Assembly: GCA_017532355.1 (NCBI GenBank)
Contig: JAFXJK010000021.1
Span: 1 to 8,008 of the forward strand
DNA length: 8,008 bases
Source of the DNA: Oscillospiraceae bacterium
GTDB lineage: Bacteria > Bacillota_A > Clostridia > Oscillospirales > JAAYXM01
Direction: 5' to 3'
Numbering within the stretch: position 1 is the stretch's first letter; each line of letters begins with the position of its first letter. Below are positions 5,657-8,008 of the stretch, in pieces. The translations under genes were made by a program, and so were the position numbers. The notes under the pieces are model-generated. The model had not been told where the DNA came from, searched no databases, and worked only from the letters and a program-made list of their open reading frames with translations.

Positions 5657-7762
5657 ATGGGTGTTGAAAAAGCATACACATTCAGAGAAAGACTGCTCAC
5701 GGTTCACGAGAAGAATGTCCGTGATTTTTCAGTAGTTGCGGTGGACGATGAGTTTTGCCTTGCGGATGAAGTGATTATCGGAATCGGGGAAGATGCAAGC
5801 GAGGTAGTAAAGTTTGCTGCAGAAGATTTTGTAGATTTTCTTGCGGTTTCGATGAATATAAAGGCAAGTATTTCGGGTGATGTTAAGGCGGATATCTCGC
5901 TTAAAATAGCAAATGAGACGGCTCGGCTTCGAGAAGCAGACGGGTACAAAGGCTTCTTTATAAATGTCTCGGACGGGATCGAGATCTACGGTGCGGACGA
6001 GCGCGGCGTCGCGGCGGCACTTTATTACATAGAAGACCTTATGTGTATGAAAAAAGCACCCATACTCGCGCGTGGAGAGATCAGAAAAAAGCCGATGCTG
6101 TCACCTCGGATGGTTCATTCGGGATATGCACTTGACGATTATCCTGACGAATATCTCACGAGAATTGCCCACGAGGGAAGAGATGCGATTCTCATCTTTG
6201 CGTGGGACATTAACAAAACACATCTTGGACATCTTGATTTCAACGACCTTATCGCGCGTGCCAAGGTACGCGGGATAGATGTCTATGCTTACAGCTTCTT
6301 TATTGGTGGTCCGCACCCCGACGAGGAGGGAGCATATGAGTATTACGATAATACTTACGGGCGTCTTTTCAGGGAATGTCCCGATCTTCGCGGTGTTACC
6401 TTCGTTGGCGAGGTTGTGGAATTTCAGAGCCGAGACCCTCACGTTTCAAAATTCCGTTGCCGCGATACGGTGACGGATGACCTTCCTGACGGCAAACCGT
6501 GGCCGGGGTGGTATCCGTGCGAAGACTGGCCAAAGTGGCTCTCTCTTGTTGAAAAAGTCATACATAACGCAAAGCCTTCTGCCGATATAGTTATGTGGAG
6601 CTATAATTGGGGATATCAGTCTGAGGATGCAAGAGTGAGCCTTATTGAGAATATGCCCGAAAATGTAACTCTCCAGGCGACATTTGAAATGTTCGATAAC
6701 AGAAAAACAGAAGATGTCGTCACCGCGGTTTCAGATTATTCACTTTCGTATGTCGGTCCGGGACCGTACTTTGTGAGCGAGGCGAAAGCTGCCGCGCGGC
6801 GCGGAATAAAGTTTTATGCACAGACGCAGGCGGCGGGGGTCACCTGGGACTTTGGTGTAATCCCGTATCTTCCGATGCCGCAGCAATGGCTTGCGCGTTT
6901 TGAAAAGATGCGAGAGGCAAATCGCGATTGGGGATTCTGCGGTGGTATGGAAAATCACCACCATGGCTTTTATCCGTCAATTATTTCAAAATTCTCCCAT
7001 CATGCATTTTTGGAGCCATTAGAGCCGCTTGACGAGCTTCTCTCAAAGCTTCTTGCCGCAGAATACGGCGCGGAGAATCTTGAAAAAGTAAGCCTTGCGT
7101 TTGAGTTATGGAGTAAAGCTATTTCACATTACACACCGTCGGAGGGCGATTTCAGCGGTGCCGCGAGAATCGGGCCTGCGTATCCGTTCTGTCTCTTTTA
7201 TCAGGCAAAGCCGCCTCGTGATGAGAGCGCATTTTTCGGGATTGATATATTCTTAACGGAATATGCAACGGGTATGGAGCATTCCGTGTTCATCAGTGCA
7301 CCACCGCGTGAAAATTTCATCAGTATGAGAATATGCCCTGAACTACGATCGCTTAAGACGATGCATTCGCTTATGAAACAGGGGATAGAGGTTTTTGAGT
7401 CAATAGAGAATAAGAACGAAAAGCTTCTTTCGGTAATAAACCTCGGAAAGTTCATAACCTGTTCTGTGCTTACCAACATCCATGCAAAAGAGTGGTACAT
7501 ACTTAAGCGTAAGCTCTATGCGGAGGAAGAAAGAGAGGCTCTTCTCAAAATCGTTTCGGACATGGAGAAACTTCTCCTTGATGAGATTGAGAATGCAAGA
7601 GAGGCACTTCCGCTCGTCGATTTTGATTCACGTCTCGGTTGGGAGCCTACAATGAATTACCTTGGCGACCGCGAGCATATCGAGTGGAAAATCCGTCAGG
7701 TAAAATATGTCCTTGAAAAGGAAATGGTTAAGCTTCGGAAATCAATAGAGCTTGAAATGTAG
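5657..7762 (+). CDS. Putative intracellular glycoside hydrolase with GH20/GH67-type N-terminal domain
   Basis: A 701-residue protein without signal peptide or membrane segment. Residues about 35-145 look like the alpha/beta domain that precedes the barrel in GH20, GH67 and GH84 enzymes; the strand-turn-strand GFFINVSDGIEIYGADERG (99-117) then an AALYYIEDL helix is characteristic. A probable TIM barrel follows (about 150-450), with barrel-like strands at RDAILIFAW, VRGIDVYAYSFF, GVTFVGEVVEF, ADIVMWSYNWG and GIKFYAQTQAAG. E252 and E255 in FVGEVVEF lie where GH20 enzymes carry their catalytic acid pair, but the GH20 HxGGDE motif is absent. MENHHHG (431-437) is another possible active-site segment. 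The C-terminal 250 residues look mainly helical. It is the last gene of the operon, with its ribosome binding site on the previous stop, and has a tandem paralogue downstream. I cannot assign a CAZy family; a non-hydrolytic role is possible. Confidence 0.6.
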   Translation: MGVEKAYTFRERLLTVHEKNVRDFSVVAVDDEFCLADEVIIGIGEDASEVVKFAAEDFVDFLAVSMNIKASISGDVKADISLKIANETARLREADGYKGFFINVSDGIEIYGADERGVAAALYYIEDLMCMKKAPILARGEIRKKPMLSPRMVHSGYALDDYPDEYLTRIAHEGRDAILIFAWDINKTHLGHLDFNDLIARAKVRGIDVYAYSFFIGGPHPDEEGAYEYYDNTYGRLFRECPDLRGVTFVGEVVEFQSRDPHVSKFRCRDTVTDDLPDGKPWPGWYPCEDWPKWLSLVEKVIHNAKPSADIVMWSYNWGYQSEDARVSLIENMPENVTLQATFEMFDNRKTEDVVTAVSDYSLSYVGPGPYFVSEAKAAARRGIKFYAQTQAAGVTWDFGVIPYLPMPQQWLARFEKMREANRDWGFCGGMENHHHGFYPSIISKFSHHAFLEPLEPLDELLSKLLAAEYGAENLEKVSLAFELWSKAISHYTPSEGDFSGAARIGPAYPFCLFYQAKPPRDESAFFGIDIFLTEYATGMEHSVFISAPPRENFISMRICPELRSLKTMHSLMKQGIEVFESIENKNEKLLSVINLGKFITCSVLTNIHAKEWYILKRKLYAEEEREALLKIVSDMEKLLLDEIENAREALPLVDFDSRLGWEPTMNYLGDREHIEWKIRQVKYVLEKEMVKLRKSIELEM

Positions 7763-7764
7763 CG

Positions 7765-7796
7765 AAAAGGAGGAGACTGTCGTCTCCTCCTTTTTT
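7765..7796 (+). terminator. Rho-independent terminator ending the operon
   Basis: GGAGGAGAC (7769-7777) pairs perfectly with GTCTCCTCC (7782-7790) across a TGTC loop; four A on the 5' side pair with the first of six T (7791-7796). It lies three bases after the stop codon of the glycosidase-like gene, so the paralogue downstream is not simply the fifth gene of the operon. Confidence 0.95.
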
Positions 7797-7812
7797 GGTC
7801 GGAAAATGCCAC

Positions 7813-7841
7813 TATACAATGCTTTTTTGATGTGTTAGAAT
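7813..7841 (+). promoter_or_regulatory. Extended -10 promoter for the downstream paralogue
   Basis: TGTTAGAAT (7833-7841) holds a TGn extension and TAGAAT (5 of 6). TATACA at 7813-7818, 17 bases before, matches the -35 in 4 of 6 positions. Transcription would begin near 7848, inside the inverted repeat at 7841-7860. An alternative pair, TTGATG (7827-7832) with TAATAA (7849-7854), has a 16-base spacer and is weaker. Confidence 0.45.
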
Positions 7842-7860
7842 CAAGGTGTAATAACCTTGA
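7841..7860 (+). repeat. Perfect 7 bp inverted repeat against the ribosome binding site
   Basis: TCAAGGT (7841-7847) and ACCTTGA (7854-7860) form a perfect palindrome with a six-base centre. It overlaps the last base of the -10 and the likely transcription start. Its right arm runs straight into the GGGGTG ribosome binding site. It could be a repressor operator. It could act as an RNA hairpin only if transcription starts at or before 7841. No terminator U-tract follows. Confidence 0.5.
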
Positions 7861-7872
7861 GGGGTGATAATG

Positions 7873-8008
7873 ATGAAAGTTGAAAACGCATACGACTTTA
7901 GAAAAAAACTTTTTACGGTTCACGAAAATGATGTAAGAAAATTTAACTTAAATACAAAGACGGAAGAGCTTGAGATTTGCGACGTTGTTGTTATCGAAAT
8001 AGGCACTA
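7873..8008 (+). CDS. Paralogue of the glycosidase-like protein, N-terminal part (3' end outside window)
   Basis: The 45 visible residues begin MKVENAYDFRKKLFTVHE and match the start of the 701-residue protein (MGVEKAYTFRERLLTVHE): 15 of the first 26 residues are identical. The frame is open to the window edge. Two adjacent ATGs exist (7870 and 7873); 7873 is preferred because it aligns exactly with the paralogue's start and sits eight bases after AGGGG (7860-7864), but 7870 is possible. The gene lies past a strong terminator and has its own candidate promoter and inverted repeat, so the two copies can be expressed separately. What follows the first 45 residues cannot be known here, but a full-length tandem duplicate that has since diverged is the likeliest reading. 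Confidence 0.85.
   Translation, partial: MKVENAYDFRKKLFTVHENDVRKFNLNTKTEELEICDVVVIEIGT

Noticed and set aside
1..8008. Mobile element, CRISPR, phage or toxin-antitoxin content
   Set aside because: No transposase, integrase, repeat-spacer array, tRNA or attachment-type repeat was seen on either strand.

Overview
The window looks like chromosomal DNA from an anaerobic, low-to-mid-GC Bacillota, most likely a gut-type Clostridia (Oscillospiraceae or Lachnospiraceae-like). This is inferred from the strong AGGAGG ribosome binding sites, the housekeeping-type promoter at 736-765, a TTG start, the rho-independent terminators and the gene content. No 16S or other taxonomic marker is present.

Layout. 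(1) 1-729: the 3' part of nagA (N-acetylglucosamine-6-phosphate deacetylase), cut by the window edge. (2) 736-2312: a near-consensus promoter, a leader of about 190 nt that can fold into a long helix and can also hide its own ribosome binding site, then mgtE (CBS-gated Mg2+ channel/transporter). It ends at a strong terminator (2313-2342) that also separates it from the convergent gene. (3) 2341-3213, minus strand: an AraC-family regulator with a TTG start, divergent from the next operon. (4) 3363-7762: a tight four-gene operon. It encodes a peptidase M24/creatinase-fold protein with most metal ligands substituted, a small ASRT-family (Anabaena sensory rhodopsin transducer-like) beta-sandwich protein, a creatininase-family amidohydrolase, and a 701-residue protein with a GH20/GH67-type N-terminal domain and a probable TIM barrel. 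A textbook terminator follows (7765-7796). (5) 7813-8008: an extended -10 promoter, a perfect inverted repeat flush against the ribosome binding site, and the start of a second copy of the 701-residue protein, cut by the window edge.

How the parts may work together. The AraC regulator probably controls the divergent operon; the operon promoter has a good extended -10 but a poor -35, as expected for an activated promoter. All four operon products lack obvious signal peptides, so the substrate would be processed in the cytoplasm after uptake by a transporter not in this window. The most interesting feature is the combination of a creatinase-like protein, a creatininase-like protein, a predicted small-molecule (probably sugar) binding ASRT protein and two glycosidase-like paralogues. 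My hypothesis is a catabolic route for an unidentified sugar conjugate containing an amide or lactam bond. Family membership is well supported for the first three operon proteins. The substrate and the pathway are inference.
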